From contig CAIYRB010000112.1 in NCBI GenBank assembly GCA_903928445.1, positions 1-40,795 of the forward strand: DNA of 40,795 nucleotides, written 5' to 3'. The notes beneath the pieces are model-generated. The model was not told the origin of the DNA. It did no database searches and was given only the letters and a program-made list of their open reading frames with translations. Every line of letters starts with the position of its first letter. Position 1 is the first letter of the stretch. The stretch is from an uncultured Pseudomonadota bacterium. GTDB taxonomy: Bacteria; Bdellovibrionota_B; Oligoflexia; Oligoflexales; CAIYRB01. The translations under genes were made by a program, and so were the position numbers. This document shows, piece by piece, positions 13,862-22,820 of the stretch.

Positions 13862-16800
13862 ACTATGCTCCGGCACCGCAAACGGATTCTCTGACTCAGC
13901 GTCGTCGCCTTCCCCAACGTCCCCACCTTGGCCCGCCGCCCCGACGGGCACCAAATCCAGAGGCACCGCATGGGCCGTGGCCAGCTCCTGGCGATTGATC
14001 AGCGGCAGCAGCTTCGGCGCCAAGATCTTTAAAATCTGCACCGGCAGCGCACTGGTAAAGTTGAAGTCCTCAGCTGATCCATTCGGCACATAAGCGGTGA
14101 GGGTACCGAAAAAGCGCTCGCCGATATAAAACACAAAGGTGGCGGTGCGACTCATCGCCTTTGACTCGATCACCCGCCCGCCTGGCGCGAAGATCGAGTA
14201 ACGGTTGTCACCGGTTCCCGTTTTGCCACCGACGGGAAGTGGCGTGCCGTCGGGCGCCTTAAACGCACCCTTCACCCGCACCGCGGTGCCAGAGTCCACC
14301 ACCTCCCGGATCGCATCGTGCACCGCCGCAGCGATCTCCGTCGAGAGCACCCTCTGGCCCGGGTCGATCTTGGCACGAAAGCGCGTCTCAAACGGAGTGC
14401 GTACGGCGAAGTCCATTTCGGTGACGCGGGTGTTGGTCAACTGCATCCCACCACCGACGATGATGCTCATCAGGTCGGCAAGAGCAATCGGCTTATCGCC
14501 GGAGCTGCCGAGTGCCGTCGCGAAGGTCGGCACCAAGGTGGCGAAGGGATAGCCGAGCTTTTGCCAGTGCGCGTGAATCTTTTGAAAGGCTTCCTGCTCG
14601 AGCATGATCTTGATGCGTCGATCCTGCTTTAACTTTTCTCGCGAGTTAAACAACCATTGGTAGGCTTCCAGGCGCGCCGCAGCACTGGCGGTGAGCATCT
14701 GCGAATAGCTGGCTTTGGGCTGGCGGTAAAGATAGGCCACCAGCCATAGCTCCAGCGGGTGCATCCCGGCGATGTAGCCCTTATCCTGGAGCGACAGGGT
14801 GTCTAGGTGGGTCGCTTTGTATAGGCTGGCAATGACGCGGTCGTTGAGCTTATGCTGCGGCAACACGCGCGCGAGAAACTGGGTGTAATCGGCCAGGCTG
14901 GCCTCGGGCTTAACTACGGCGAGGATCGCCGCTAAGTGCTTGGGCGTCTTTCGCGCGCGTGCTAGCAGCGCCTCTAGGACGTCCTCGCCGGTCAGGCCGC
15001 GGTAGCGAAGAAAGAAGTGACCGAGAAACTCTCGTCCCTCTTTATTGGCAAAGCGGGTCAGGTACTCCTGACGGTAGGGACTATTGAAATCGGAGAGAAT
15101 CTCCTGCTGATGTGGAATTTGCGCGGTGAAGTAGGCGGCGACATCGCGGATGATGCGTATAAACGACAAATTGATCGACCTACGGATCGCTTCGCGCACG
15201 GTGTAGGCAGGTCCATCCTCGGTGTGATCGAAGTTACTAAAGCGGTGAATACCGCCGCCAGTGATAAAGGCCTCGTTCGGATTACCGGAGTAGTTGCGAT
15301 CCAGGGCCGCTTCGAGCATCGGTCGCAGCATGCGGTCATCCAGGGACTTATCACGCAGCCACTGGCAGGCCCAGACCGTCAGATGATCGCTAGCGGCGGC
15401 CTTTGCCGCCTCTTGGTCAAGGGCTTCTGGGCTCATCTCGCGCAAGCGCTGCCATAATTCTTCGATGATCTCTAGATAGGTGATCGTGGTGCGCAGCTTG
15501 GCAGTGGAGCCTAGTTCGAGCTTACCGCCTTCGCTGACATTAAATGGTCCATCGACGTTATCGGCCTGAACCCGCAAGACGTTGGTATCACCGACCTTCT
15601 CACGCAGGGTCACGCTATAGATGACCTCGGCGGGGTTGCCTTTGGCGAGTAGGCGCTGATCCATCAAGCCGTTGGCTTTGGCAAATGCGGGATCTTTGAG
15701 TTTAGTCAGTATCGCTTGCACGTCCTTTTGCGTCTCGTAGTCGATGGTCGAGGTGACTTTGAGGTCGAGGCGGTCGAGGGTATAGAGTCGATCAAATCCA
15801 AAGTAGTTTAGGAGGTGCACGCGCACGGCATTGGCCGCTTTGCGTTCGACAAAGTTCAGGCGCTCGGGCTGAAAGATGATATTGCCGCTGCGAAAGCTCA
15901 GCTCGACCTGGTCGACAGCCGCCTTAAAAGCGGGGGTGATGACGCCTGCCTTGACCATCAAGGCCAGATGATGGTCCGTCAGCTCCTTGAGATCGTCGCG
16001 GTTTTGCACCAAGTAGTAAGCCGGGCGGCGCTGCGCCAAAAACAGGCTCATGACCTCTTTGTAGGCCAAAGCCTTCGCCTTCAGCAGCGCCGGATCGGCC
16101 ACCGGCGTGTTGACATCGGCAAGCAGCTCATTGACCTGGGAGAAGCTAGCGCCATGCCAGGCGACCAGGCCGTGACCGATGCCACGGATCTCACCAGCGC
16201 CGGGAATAGCGCCTAGAGGTACGGAGTTGATATAGTCGGTGACGACACGCTGCCTCGCCCCCATCGTGTTGCGACCGTCCTGGTAGGCGCGCAGGGTGGC
16301 GGAGACCATCTGGACCAGCTTTTCCCTAGGCGAGGCGGTGCGCCCCTCAGGAGAGTGGCGATACTTCTCAATCTGCGTCGCCAGGGTACTGCCGCCGGGA
16401 CTTTCATGGCTCGGTATGATGCGGGCGATGATGTTATCGAAGACGGCTCGGAGCAGGCGGCTCCATTCCAAGGTCGGGTTCTTCCATGGATAGCGTGGAT
16501 CGAGGAGATCGCGATTTTCGATCACTAGCAGGGTCTGGACGATGGACTGCGGGATCGATTCGAAGTTTTCATAGATGAGCTGGGGGTAAAGCGCCGAAAA
16601 GAGCGGCTTGCCGCTGCTGTCGAGGATGGTCAGACCGGCCTGAGCCTTCTCTTTATAGATGGGGTAGATCGCGCCCTTTTTCACCAGGCTGTAATGCAAC
16701 GGCGACAGTCGCGCCTGGGCGACGATGCTATAACCACGTTTGGTGACGCGCTCGATGATACCAGGAATCAAGGAATAGCCGAGGCGCTGATCGTAGGGCC

Positions 16801-17074
16801 CGTTTTCTGGAAAGGCGATCTTCTTACTCGGCCCCTTGCCGAGGTGGAACTTCAGGTCTTTAGCCTTGCCGGCAAAGTACAGCGACTGCAGTTGGCAGCT
16901 ATCGAACTCGCGGTAAACGAGGATCGCAGCGATCGTCGCCAACGCCAGCAATACGGCGATGATAACCCGCTTCACGTTCGGCGCTACACGCAGGGTAAAC
17001 CCCTTCCATTTAAGCGGGTGACCCACACAGTCTAGCAGCCTGATATGCCGGTTTCCACGGAATCTTTGCCGCAC
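13814..17074 (-). CDS. Large bifunctional penicillin-binding protein (transglycosylase + transpeptidase)
   Basis: A 1086-residue protein anchored by one membrane helix (VIIAVLLALATIAAILVY, about residues 37-54). The glycosyltransferase 51 domain is non-canonical: IENRDLLDPRYPWKNP replaces the usual EDxxFxxHxG around the catalytic Glu, and GGSTLATQIEKYRHS replaces GGSTITQQ. The transpeptidase has SxxK as STAK (about residue 521), SxN as SIN, and KTG as GGKTGTGDN (about residue 948). It should polymerise and cross-link peptidoglycan in the periplasm. Canonical class A proteins are about 750-850 residues; the extra length lies between the SxxK and KTG motifs. The GTG start is weakly supported (AAGG lies too close). 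It is last in the operon with the pyruvate dehydrogenase genes, 27 bases after the lipoprotein gene. Confidence 0.82.
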   Translation of the reverse strand: MRQRFRGNRHIRLLDCVGHPLKWKGFTLRVAPNVKRVIIAVLLALATIAAILVYREFDSCQLQSLYFAGKAKDLKFHLGKGPSKKIAFPENGPYDQRLGYSLIPGIIERVTKRGYSIVAQARLSPLHYSLVKKGAIYPIYKEKAQAGLTILDSSGKPLFSALYPQLIYENFESIPQSIVQTLLVIENRDLLDPRYPWKNPTLEWSRLLRAVFDNIIARIIPSHESPGGSTLATQIEKYRHSPEGRTASPREKLVQMVSATLRAYQDGRNTMGARQRVVTDYINSVPLGAIPGAGEIRGIGHGLVAWHGASFSQVNELLADVNTPVADPALLKAKALAYKEVMSLFLAQRRPAYYLVQNRDDLKELTDHHLALMVKAGVITPAFKAAVDQVELSFRSGNIIFQPERLNFVERKAANAVRVHLLNYFGFDRLYTLDRLDLKVTSTIDYETQKDVQAILTKLKDPAFAKANGLMDQRLLAKGNPAEVIYSVTLREKVGDTNVLRVQADNVDGPFNVSEGGKLELGSTAKLRTTITYLEIIEELWQRLREMSPEALDQEAAKAAASDHLTVWACQWLRDKSLDDRMLRPMLEAALDRNYSGNPNEAFITGGGIHRFSNFDHTEDGPAYTVREAIRRSINLSFIRIIRDVAAYFTAQIPHQQEILSDFNSPYRQEYLTRFANKEGREFLGHFFLRYRGLTGEDVLEALLARARKTPKHLAAILAVVKPEASLADYTQFLARVLPQHKLNDRVIASLYKATHLDTLSLQDKGYIAGMHPLELWLVAYLYRQPKASYSQMLTASAAARLEAYQWLFNSREKLKQDRRIKIMLEQEAFQKIHAHWQKLGYPFATLVPTFATALGSSGDKPIALADLMSIIVGGGMQLTNTRVTEMDFAVRTPFETRFRAKIDPGQRVLSTEIAAAVHDAIREVVDSGTAVRVKGAFKAPDGTPLPVGGKTGTGDNRYSIFAPGGRVIESKAMSRTATFVFYIGERFFGTLTAYVPNGSAEDFNFTSALPVQILKILAPKLLPLINRQELATAHAVPLDLVPVGAAGQGGDVGEGDDAESENPFAVPEHSLLLVPPAASGTDQSK

Positions 17075-17101
17075 CCTTGAGATCTTCTTATAGATCTTGG
17101 T

Positions 17102-17503
17102 TTAGCGCGACCGGGCTTTTGCCGCCACCGGCTTCGAACACATCAGGCGGCAATCATCACAGCGCAAAATCTCGCCCTTGCTCTTGGCACAGGCGGCCTG
17201 CAAGGCTTCAGTCCGAGGAATGCAGGCCACTTCAGGCGCTAGCTTGAGCGCGACGCATTCGTCGGCACCCCGCAGGTTAAAGCCAGAGATCAAGGTCACC
17301 GGTTGGCTGTCCCTGGGTACGGACGGCGCCTCTGGGACGACTGGCTGCAGCGGCGGGACCTGAGCCGCAGGCTGCACTGCAGACTTATCCACTGCAGACT
17401 GCACCTCGGCGCCAGGCGGCGTCCCCCCGGTGCGGCAGCCACTCGTGAGCTGGACCAGGAAGATCGCTGCAAAGGCACAGGCAAGGGCAAAGACTCCACG
17501 CAT
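17102..17503 (-). CDS. Small Cys-rich lipoprotein of unknown function
   Basis: A 133-residue protein with a signal peptide ending in the lipobox LTSGC, followed by a Pro/Val/Ala-rich linker (about residues 27-70). The C-terminal domain is compact with six cysteines, including LRCDDCRLMC. The start is taken at the ATG (17503), one base after the stop of the E2 gene, which implies translational coupling; an open frame extends further upstream inside E2 but is not needed. The penicillin-binding protein follows after 27 bases, so this lipoprotein may help that enzyme, as LpoA/LpoB do for enterobacterial PBPs. That is inference from position only, with no sequence resemblance claimed. Confidence 0.65.
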   Translation of the reverse strand: MRGVFALACAFAAIFLVQLTSGCRTGGTPPGAEVQSAVDKSAVQPAAQVPPLQPVVPEAPSVPRDSQPVTLISGFNLRGADECVALKLAPEVACIPRTEALQAACAKSKGEILRCDDCRLMCSKPVAAKARSR

Positions 17504-17504
17504 A

Positions 17505-18797
17505 TCAACCCGCCAGCATCGCCAAAGGATCTTCAAGATAAGCCACCAAGGTCTGCAGGAACTGCGCACCAAGAGCGCCGTCGACGACGCGGTGGTCACA
17601 AGACAGCGTCATCTTCATGCGGTTTTGCACCACCACCCGTTGATGATCATCGACCCAGGGCGTCAAGATGGCGGCACCCACCGCCAGGATCGCCGCCTGC
17701 GGCGGATTGATGATGGCGGTAAACTCCTCGATCCCAAACATGCCGAGATTGGAGATCGTAAAGGTGCCACCTTGATAAGCGTCGTTGTTGAGACCGCCGG
17801 CCTTGGCCTTTCCGGCTAGCTCACGCGACTGCGCCGCGATCTCGCGCACGCCAAGTTGGTCGGAGTTGCGAATCACCGGCGTGACCAAGCCTTCCGGCAG
17901 CGCCACGGCGACCGCGACGTGCACTTGGCTGTGCAGCAGGATGGTGTCGCCTTGCCAGGACGCGTTGACCATCGGATGGCGCCGCAAGGCGCGCGACACG
18001 GCTAAAATGACGCCGTCGTTGAGGCTGACCTTGGTCGGTGCCGACCCAGGCTTTGCCTCTTTAGCGGCGGCCTTGTTCAACTGCTGGCGCCAGTCTTCGA
18101 GCTTGCCGACGTTGGCCGATACTGTCAGATAGAAATGCGGCGCGTCGTTTTTCGCAGCAAGGAGGCGCTTAGCGATGGTTTTGCGCATCATCGACACCGG
18201 CACGCTGGTGCCGGATGCGGTGATCGTCCCTACTGGTTGCACACCAACAGTCACTGTGCCAACACTCGACCCAGCTTTCGCTTGCTCAACATCCCGCACG
18301 ACGACGCGGCCACCAGGGCCAGAGCCGGCGACAGCGCCGAGGTCGACGCCACGGTCGGCCGCGACCTTACGCGCTAGCGGTGAGGATTTGACGCGACCAC
18401 CGGTGGCTGCAGGCGCAGCGGCTACTGGGGCTGCAGCTGCGGGTTGCGGCGCAGCGACCGCAGCGGCTTTGGCTGGAGCCTGTGGCGACGCGGCCGGTGC
18501 GGCCGCTGCCTTAACCGGAGCCGGCGCGGCAGCCGCGGCGAGATCGGGAATCTTCTCGCCTTTTTCACCGATGATAGCGATCGGCGTGCGTAGACCGACA
18601 CTCTTACCCGCGGGGACCAAGATCTTAAGGAGGATGCCCTCCTCTGGCGACTCGTACTCCTGCGTGGCTTTGTCGGTCTCGATCTCGACTAAGGCTTCGC
18701 CTTCTTTGACGGCGTCGCCTTCTTTTTTCAGCCACGTGGCGATGCCGCCTTCTTCCATCGTGTCGCTAAGTTTGGGCATTTCGATGATATGAGCCAC
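17505..18797 (-). CDS. pdhC: Pyruvate dehydrogenase E2, dihydrolipoamide acetyltransferase
   Basis: A 430-residue E2 subunit that transfers the acetyl group from lipoyl-lysine to CoA. One lipoyl domain (residues 1-77) has the lipoylation site ETDKATQEYES. An Ala/Pro-rich linker follows. The peripheral subunit-binding domain reads SSPLARKVAADRGVDLG ... GPGGRVVVRDV. The catalytic domain ends with the active-site motif DHRVVDGA. The start is the GTG at 18797, with GGAGG eight bases upstream; the frame is open further 5' without signals. It lies 36 bases after E1 beta. A single lipoyl domain and the E1 alpha/E1 beta arrangement match the alphaproteobacterial/mitochondrial complex type. The E3 gene is not in this window. 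Branched-chain or acetoin E2 is a less likely alternative. Confidence 0.88.
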   Translation of the reverse strand: MAHIIEMPKLSDTMEEGGIATWLKKEGDAVKEGEALVEIETDKATQEYESPEEGILLKILVPAGKSVGLRTPIAIIGEKGEKIPDLAAAAAPAPVKAAAAPAASPQAPAKAAAVAAPQPAAAAPVAAAPAATGGRVKSSPLARKVAADRGVDLGAVAGSGPGGRVVVRDVEQAKAGSSVGTVTVGVQPVGTITASGTSVPVSMMRKTIAKRLLAAKNDAPHFYLTVSANVGKLEDWRQQLNKAAAKEAKPGSAPTKVSLNDGVILAVSRALRRHPMVNASWQGDTILLHSQVHVAVAVALPEGLVTPVIRNSDQLGVREIAAQSRELAGKAKAGGLNNDAYQGGTFTISNLGMFGIEEFTAIINPPQAAILAVGAAILTPWVDDHQRVVVQNRMKMTLSCDHRVVDGALGAQFLQTLVAYLEDPLAMLAG

Positions 18798-18833
18798 GTG
18801 GGTCGCCTCCGGTTGCACAGGTCCAAAAATTGA

Positions 18834-19817
18834 TCAATTGCCGACGTACAAGACATCTTTGACAGCCTGGACGATGCGACCGACCGACGGCAGGACGGCG
18901 GCCTCCAGCTCCTCGGCATAGGGCATCGGCACAAACAGCGAGTTGACGCGCACGACCGGCGCATCGAGGTCATCAAAGCATTCACGCTGCACCCGGTCGG
19001 CAATCTGCGCGCTCGTGGCGGCAAAATCCCAGCCTTCATCGATGATCACCAGGCGATGGGTCTTGCGCACTGAGGCAAAGATCAGCGCTTCGTCCAGCGG
19101 CTGAAGCGTGCGCGGATCGAGCACCTCGGCATCGATGCCTTGGGCTTCAAGCTCCTTAGCTGCATCGACGGCGACATGCAGCATCTTGTTCCAGGCGATC
19201 AGGGTGACGTCTTTGCCCGGGCGCTTGATGTCACCGACGCCGATCGGAATCAGGTACTCTTCGTCCGGAACCTCGCCTTTCAGCGCGTACATCATCTCGC
19301 TTTCGAGGAAGATGACCGGGTTGTTGTCGCGGATCGCCGATTTGAGCAGGCCCTTGGCGTCGTAGGGGGTCGCTGGCGAGATCACCTTCATGCCGGGCAC
19401 GTTGGTTAGCATCGCATCAAAGCTCTGCGAATGCTGGGAGCCGAGCATATGCGCGGCGCCGTTGGGGCCGCGAAAGACGATCGGGATATTGAACTGGCCG
19501 TTCGACATATACAGCATCTTGGCGGCGTGATTGATGATCTGGTCAAAGCCCTGGAGGCCGAAGTTCCACGTCATCATCTCGATGATCGGCCGTAGACCAG
19601 CCATCGCTGCGCCGACACCTAAACCGGCAAACCCAGCCTCAGAGATCGGCGAATCGATCACCCGCTTGGCACCAAAACGGTCCAGCAGTCCCTTGGAGAC
19701 CTTGTACGCGCCGTTATACTGGGCGACTTCCTCGCCGAGCAAAAAGATCCGGTCGTCTCGCGCCATTTCCTCGGCCATCGCTTGGCCGAGTGCCTCACGG
19801 AATTGGATCAGTGCCAT
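18834..19817 (-). CDS. pdhB: Pyruvate dehydrogenase E1 component, beta subunit
   Basis: A 327-residue transketolase-like subunit. The N-terminus reads IQFREALGQAMAEEM, with FLLGEEVAQYNGAYKVSKGL typical of PdhB. Other landmarks are DSPISEAGFAGLGVGAAM, RGPNGAAHMLGSQHSQSF and, in the C-terminal transketolase domain, EVLDPRTLQPLD and IIDEGWDFAAT. It pairs with E1 alpha to form the thiamine-diphosphate site that decarboxylates pyruvate. The ATG start lies 39 bases after the E1 alpha stop. Length is normal and no key region is missing. Confidence 0.9.
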   Translation of the reverse strand: MALIQFREALGQAMAEEMARDDRIFLLGEEVAQYNGAYKVSKGLLDRFGAKRVIDSPISEAGFAGLGVGAAMAGLRPIIEMMTWNFGLQGFDQIINHAAKMLYMSNGQFNIPIVFRGPNGAAHMLGSQHSQSFDAMLTNVPGMKVISPATPYDAKGLLKSAIRDNNPVIFLESEMMYALKGEVPDEEYLIPIGVGDIKRPGKDVTLIAWNKMLHVAVDAAKELEAQGIDAEVLDPRTLQPLDEALIFASVRKTHRLVIIDEGWDFAATSAQIADRVQRECFDDLDAPVVRVNSLFVPMPYAEELEAAVLPSVGRIVQAVKDVLYVGN

Positions 19818-19856
19818 ATCGTCCCTATCCTAAACTACAAAAAGTTGGTGATGCGT

Positions 19857-20837
19857 TCAATCTGCCAGCACGTGGAGCCACAGGTCGGAGACCTCAGGCT
19901 TTGGCGCGGCATCGGCAAAGTCCTCGATGGCGGCAGTGCGTTCTTTAACTGCCTTGTCCCAGGCCTTCAGCTCATCCTCGGTGGCGATCTTCTGTTTCTT
20001 CAGGATCTCAGCCAGCTGCAGGATCGGATCGCGCTGCTGAAACTTCGCCACCTCCTCCTTGGTCCGGTAGGCGGCTGGATCGGATACCGAATGGCCGCGG
20101 TAGCGATAGGTCAGTACTTCAAGCAGGTAAGGCCGGGGCTTTTTGCGCATCTTGGCGACGATGCCGGAGACGTGCTCATGAACCTTGAGGACCTCCATGC
20201 CGTCGACCTCGGAATGATCCATGTCAAAAGCCAAAGCGCGCTTGGACAGGCGATCGACGCTGGTCACCCGGTGATAGTCGGTGCCCATCCCGTACTGATT
20301 GTTTTCGATGATGTAGAGCACCGGGAGGTTCCAGGTCGCCGCCATATTCATCGCTTCGAAGAACTGCCCCTGGTTGGTCGCGCCGTCGCCGAGGTAGCAG
20401 ACGATGATGTCGTCTTTCTCGTCGTACTTGATGGCAAAGGCGACCCCAGCCGCGATCGGACACTGGCCACCGACGATGCCATGCCCGCCAAGAAAGCGAT
20501 GTTCCTTGCTGAACATATGCATCGAACCGCCCTTGCCCCCGACCGCACCGGCTTTCTTGCCAAACAGCTCGGCCAAGACCGCCTTGGGGTCGATGCCCTT
20601 GGCGATCGCCTGAGTATGCGAGCGGTAGCCGGAGATCACATAGTCCGTCGGTCGCAGCGCCTTTTGCACGCCGACACAGACGGCCTCCTGACCGATGTGT
20701 AAATGGCAAAATCCAGCGAATTTACCCTTTTGATAGGCCTGGTTAACTCGTTCCTCAAAGCGCCGATAGAACAGCATGTCCTGGTAGGCGGAGATTAAAA
20801 AAGCCGGTTCGTACTTGGATTTAGGCTCTGCTGCCAT
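19857..20837 (-). CDS. pdhA: Pyruvate dehydrogenase E1 component, alpha subunit
   Basis: A 326-residue subunit that binds thiamine diphosphate. The cofactor motif GDGATNQGQFFEAMN ... IENNQYG is intact. Upstream are FCHLHIGQEAV, ISGYRSHTQAIAKG and GKGGSMHMF, and the phosphorylation-loop region YRYRGHSVSDP is present, as in the PdhA type. The ATG at 20837 (MAAEPKSKYE) is preferred on family length. No clear Shine-Dalgarno sequence precedes it, and an in-frame TTG at 20939 would add 34 unlikely residues. It heads the minus-strand operon pdhA-pdhB-E2-lipoprotein-PBP. The 199-base upstream region is full of dyad symmetry (20896-20997), so it may be controlled there. Confidence 0.9.
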   Translation of the reverse strand: MAAEPKSKYEPAFLISAYQDMLFYRRFEERVNQAYQKGKFAGFCHLHIGQEAVCVGVQKALRPTDYVISGYRSHTQAIAKGIDPKAVLAELFGKKAGAVGGKGGSMHMFSKEHRFLGGHGIVGGQCPIAAGVAFAIKYDEKDDIIVCYLGDGATNQGQFFEAMNMAATWNLPVLYIIENNQYGMGTDYHRVTSVDRLSKRALAFDMDHSEVDGMEVLKVHEHVSGIVAKMRKKPRPYLLEVLTYRYRGHSVSDPAAYRTKEEVAKFQQRDPILQLAEILKKQKIATEDELKAWDKAVKERTAAIEDFADAAPKPEVSDLWLHVLAD

Positions 20838-20895
20838 CGTTGGTCCAAAAGCAAAAAGGGTGAGCGTGGGGATGAGTGGCGCCGCATTGCGTGGG

Positions 20896-20913
20896 GGTTG
20901 GCGGCCGCCAACC
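20896..20913. promoter_or_regulatory. Perfect 18-base palindrome upstream of pdhA
   Basis: GGTTGGCGG is followed immediately by its exact complement. It lies about 60 bases before the pdhA start, between two divergently transcribed units, where an operator for a dimeric regulator would be expected. No -10/-35 pair could be matched to it with confidence. Confidence 0.5.
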
Positions 20914-20960
20914 GCCCAATCATACCCAAGGCCGGTCAAAAAGCCACCGAAGTCCGCAAC

Positions 20961-20997
20961 CTTTAGTCTAGCTCGACTAAAGCCATATGTCCTATGG
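20961..20997. promoter_or_regulatory. Two adjacent inverted repeats in the divergent pdhA/21037 region
   Basis: CTTTAGTC and GACTAAAG (20961-20982) are perfect complements around a six-base centre that is itself nearly symmetric. CCATA and TATGG (20983-20997) follow directly with a five-base centre. The pair sits about 40-75 bases before the rightward GTG start and about 125-160 before pdhA. Confidence 0.45.
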
Positions 20998-21036
20998 CCG
21001 ATACCTCTCCTGGGACCGTTTATTTTAGGAGTCGCC

Positions 21037-21870
21037 GTGGAAGCTTACGCCGCCCTCAAGTGCGCCTTGTGGCGCATTGTCCAGCCCTTGGCCGTCGGGC
21101 TGATGCTACTGCCAGCGACGCCAGCTCAGGCCTTCTTCTCGGAAATCGCCAGCTACCTCGCTGCCTATCAGTACGGCATCGACTACACGAGTTCCTTTGA
21201 CAGCGTCGATGCCAGCTACCAGACCGACAAAGCCCAGGCTACCCCAACCGACCACTGTGTCAGTGAGCCTAACAACCCGAACAAACAGATCTGCACGGCG
21301 ACCATGCGCGGCGGCGGCAGCAGCGGCTATGGCATCGTCATTACGCAGCAATTCAAACGCCAGGGACTCTTTTACTTTCGCCCGGATATCGGCTTTGGCC
21401 TGCGCTACCTGGAAGGAGCCCGGTCAGGTCATGACCTCGACCGCGACCGCTCCGTTGGCCTACCGCTGCGGCAGCTAAAGTTCAACCTCGGCGCCGCGGT
21501 GATCAAACCCTACATCCAATTCGGTATCACCCCAGCTGACACCTGGCCTGATCTACTGATTTCGCTTGGACCATCCGCCCAGATGGCCTTTGGCAACGTC
21601 ACCGTCAACGGCAAAAGAGAAAACGTCGCCGTCGTCACCTCGTCAAACAGCGTCATCACCGGCTTTGTCGCCTTAGAAATCGTGTTTTGGCGCTTTGGTC
21701 GGGGTGCCCTGTCGGTCTTCACCGAGAACGAGGTCGCTGGCGGCGGTCGCGGTTCCACATTCTATCCTGGCAGCGTCGATGGCATGGACGACTTTCACGC
21801 CAGCTTTAACCACTCGGTGTCTGGTGGATTCTACGGCTTTGGCATCAAGGTCTTGTCGCCGTGGCCGTAA
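21037..21870 (+). CDS. Exported protein of unknown function, possibly outer-membrane
   Basis: A 277-residue protein beginning at a GTG with TAGGAG five bases upstream. The signal peptide ends near PAQA. The mature chain alternates polar and hydrophobic residues in strand-like stretches (GYGIVITQQF, FRPDIGFGLRYL, LKFNLGAAVIKPYIQFGI, VTGFVALEIVFW) and ends with Gly- and Phe-rich segments (GGFYGFGIKV). This suggests a beta-barrel or other outer-membrane protein. A hydrophilic loop near residues 60-90 has two cysteines. I recognise no family. The open frame runs back to 20815 through the pdhA start, but that part overlaps the divergent promoter region and is not expected to be translated. Confidence 0.6.
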   Translation: MEAYAALKCALWRIVQPLAVGLMLLPATPAQAFFSEIASYLAAYQYGIDYTSSFDSVDASYQTDKAQATPTDHCVSEPNNPNKQICTATMRGGGSSGYGIVITQQFKRQGLFYFRPDIGFGLRYLEGARSGHDLDRDRSVGLPLRQLKFNLGAAVIKPYIQFGITPADTWPDLLISLGPSAQMAFGNVTVNGKRENVAVVTSSNSVITGFVALEIVFWRFGRGALSVFTENEVAGGGRGSTFYPGSVDGMDDFHASFNHSVSGGFYGFGIKVLSPWP

Positions 21871-22010
21871 CGGCAGGCAAACGGCGGCAAATACTCTGGG
21901 GATTGGTAGCCACGCCGGAAATGGCCTGTCCATGATGACCGGACCACTTGGAACATAAGATCTTCGAGGTTATGATGATAAACATCATCCACTTGACCTT
22001 GAGGTCCAAC

Positions 22011-22751
22011 ATGATCCCCACCGCCCGCGCACGACAACTAGCCCTGAGCTTGACGATGATGACCATGCCAGTGGTGCAAGGCTGTCGGACCACCGCTCCT
22101 GAAGGTGGGGCAGCGCTGGCGGCGGCCAAGCCCAGTACCGCCGCAGATCCGGATATCGGCAGCAGCCCAGATCTGCCAAACGCCAGCAAACAAGGTTTAA
22201 AGCTGGTGGCCTATGATAGCGACGGGATCGAGGCCCATTTGACACCAGCCGATGGCAGCAATCAGCTGCCTCCGCAGCTACAGGGCATTTGGTGGCTGGA
22301 CGGCAACCCGCAGCCGGGCAGCGTCCTGCTGACGCTGCAACAAGCAACCTACGATAGCAACGAGAAGGCCTTTCGCTGGCGCTTTACCGATCCAGGCAAC
22401 TATAGCTTCGTCGCTGGGCCCGACGGCCTTAAGGACTTTAGCGCCGGCTTGACGGCGGGGTCCGGCTATAAATTATCGATCGCTGACAGCGGTACGGAGA
22501 TTCGCATCCTCGCTCGTATCAACATTCTCGGTACGACCATCGTCCTGCCCCGCGGTATCAGCGACTTCACCGCGACCCTGGCCGGAGACGGTCACTGGGT
22601 CCGGCATTCGAAGGTCTTTGGTATCACCCAAGCCGATTACGACATGCGCCGGATTGTCGACGCCCATGGCCAGCATGTTGAACCGGCCTATTCCAATTAC
22701 CTTAAAACAGTCGGCAAGCGTTCTTACGTCGTGGAAAAAATCGCGCCGTAA
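22011..22751 (+). CDS. Lipoprotein of unknown function, paralogue A
   Basis: A 246-residue protein with a signal peptide ending in the lipobox VVQGC. The start is the ATG preceded by TTGAGG. After an Ala/Pro-rich spacer the mature domain contains LPPQLQGIWWLDGNP, then strand-like repeats (FRWRFTDPGNYSFV, TEIRILARINILG, LPRGISDFTATL) and YDMRRIVDAHGQHVEPAY near the end. The next gene encodes a lipoprotein with matching elements in the same order, so the two are probable distant paralogues. No known family is recognised. It lies 69 bases before that gene and could be co-transcribed with it. Confidence 0.65.
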   Translation: MIPTARARQLALSLTMMTMPVVQGCRTTAPEGGAALAAAKPSTAADPDIGSSPDLPNASKQGLKLVAYDSDGIEAHLTPADGSNQLPPQLQGIWWLDGNPQPGSVLLTLQQATYDSNEKAFRWRFTDPGNYSFVAGPDGLKDFSAGLTAGSGYKLSIADSGTEIRILARINILGTTIVLPRGISDFTATLAGDGHWVRHSKVFGITQADYDMRRIVDAHGQHVEPAYSNYLKTVGKRSYVVEKIAP

Positions 22752-22820
22752 ACCGTGACAAGGGACGGCTGATACCATCATGCTATTGATCTCCATCAAA
22801 ATGAACCATAGGAGACCTGC

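Noticed and set aside
17072..17100. Terminator between the lipoprotein and the PBP gene
   Set aside because: The 27-base gap has AAGATCTATAAGAAGATCT-like repetition but no stable stem with a T tract.
19782..20702. 306-codon plus-strand frame over pdhA
   Set aside because: Antisense to a conserved gene with an intact cofactor motif; long antisense frames are expected at this GC content.
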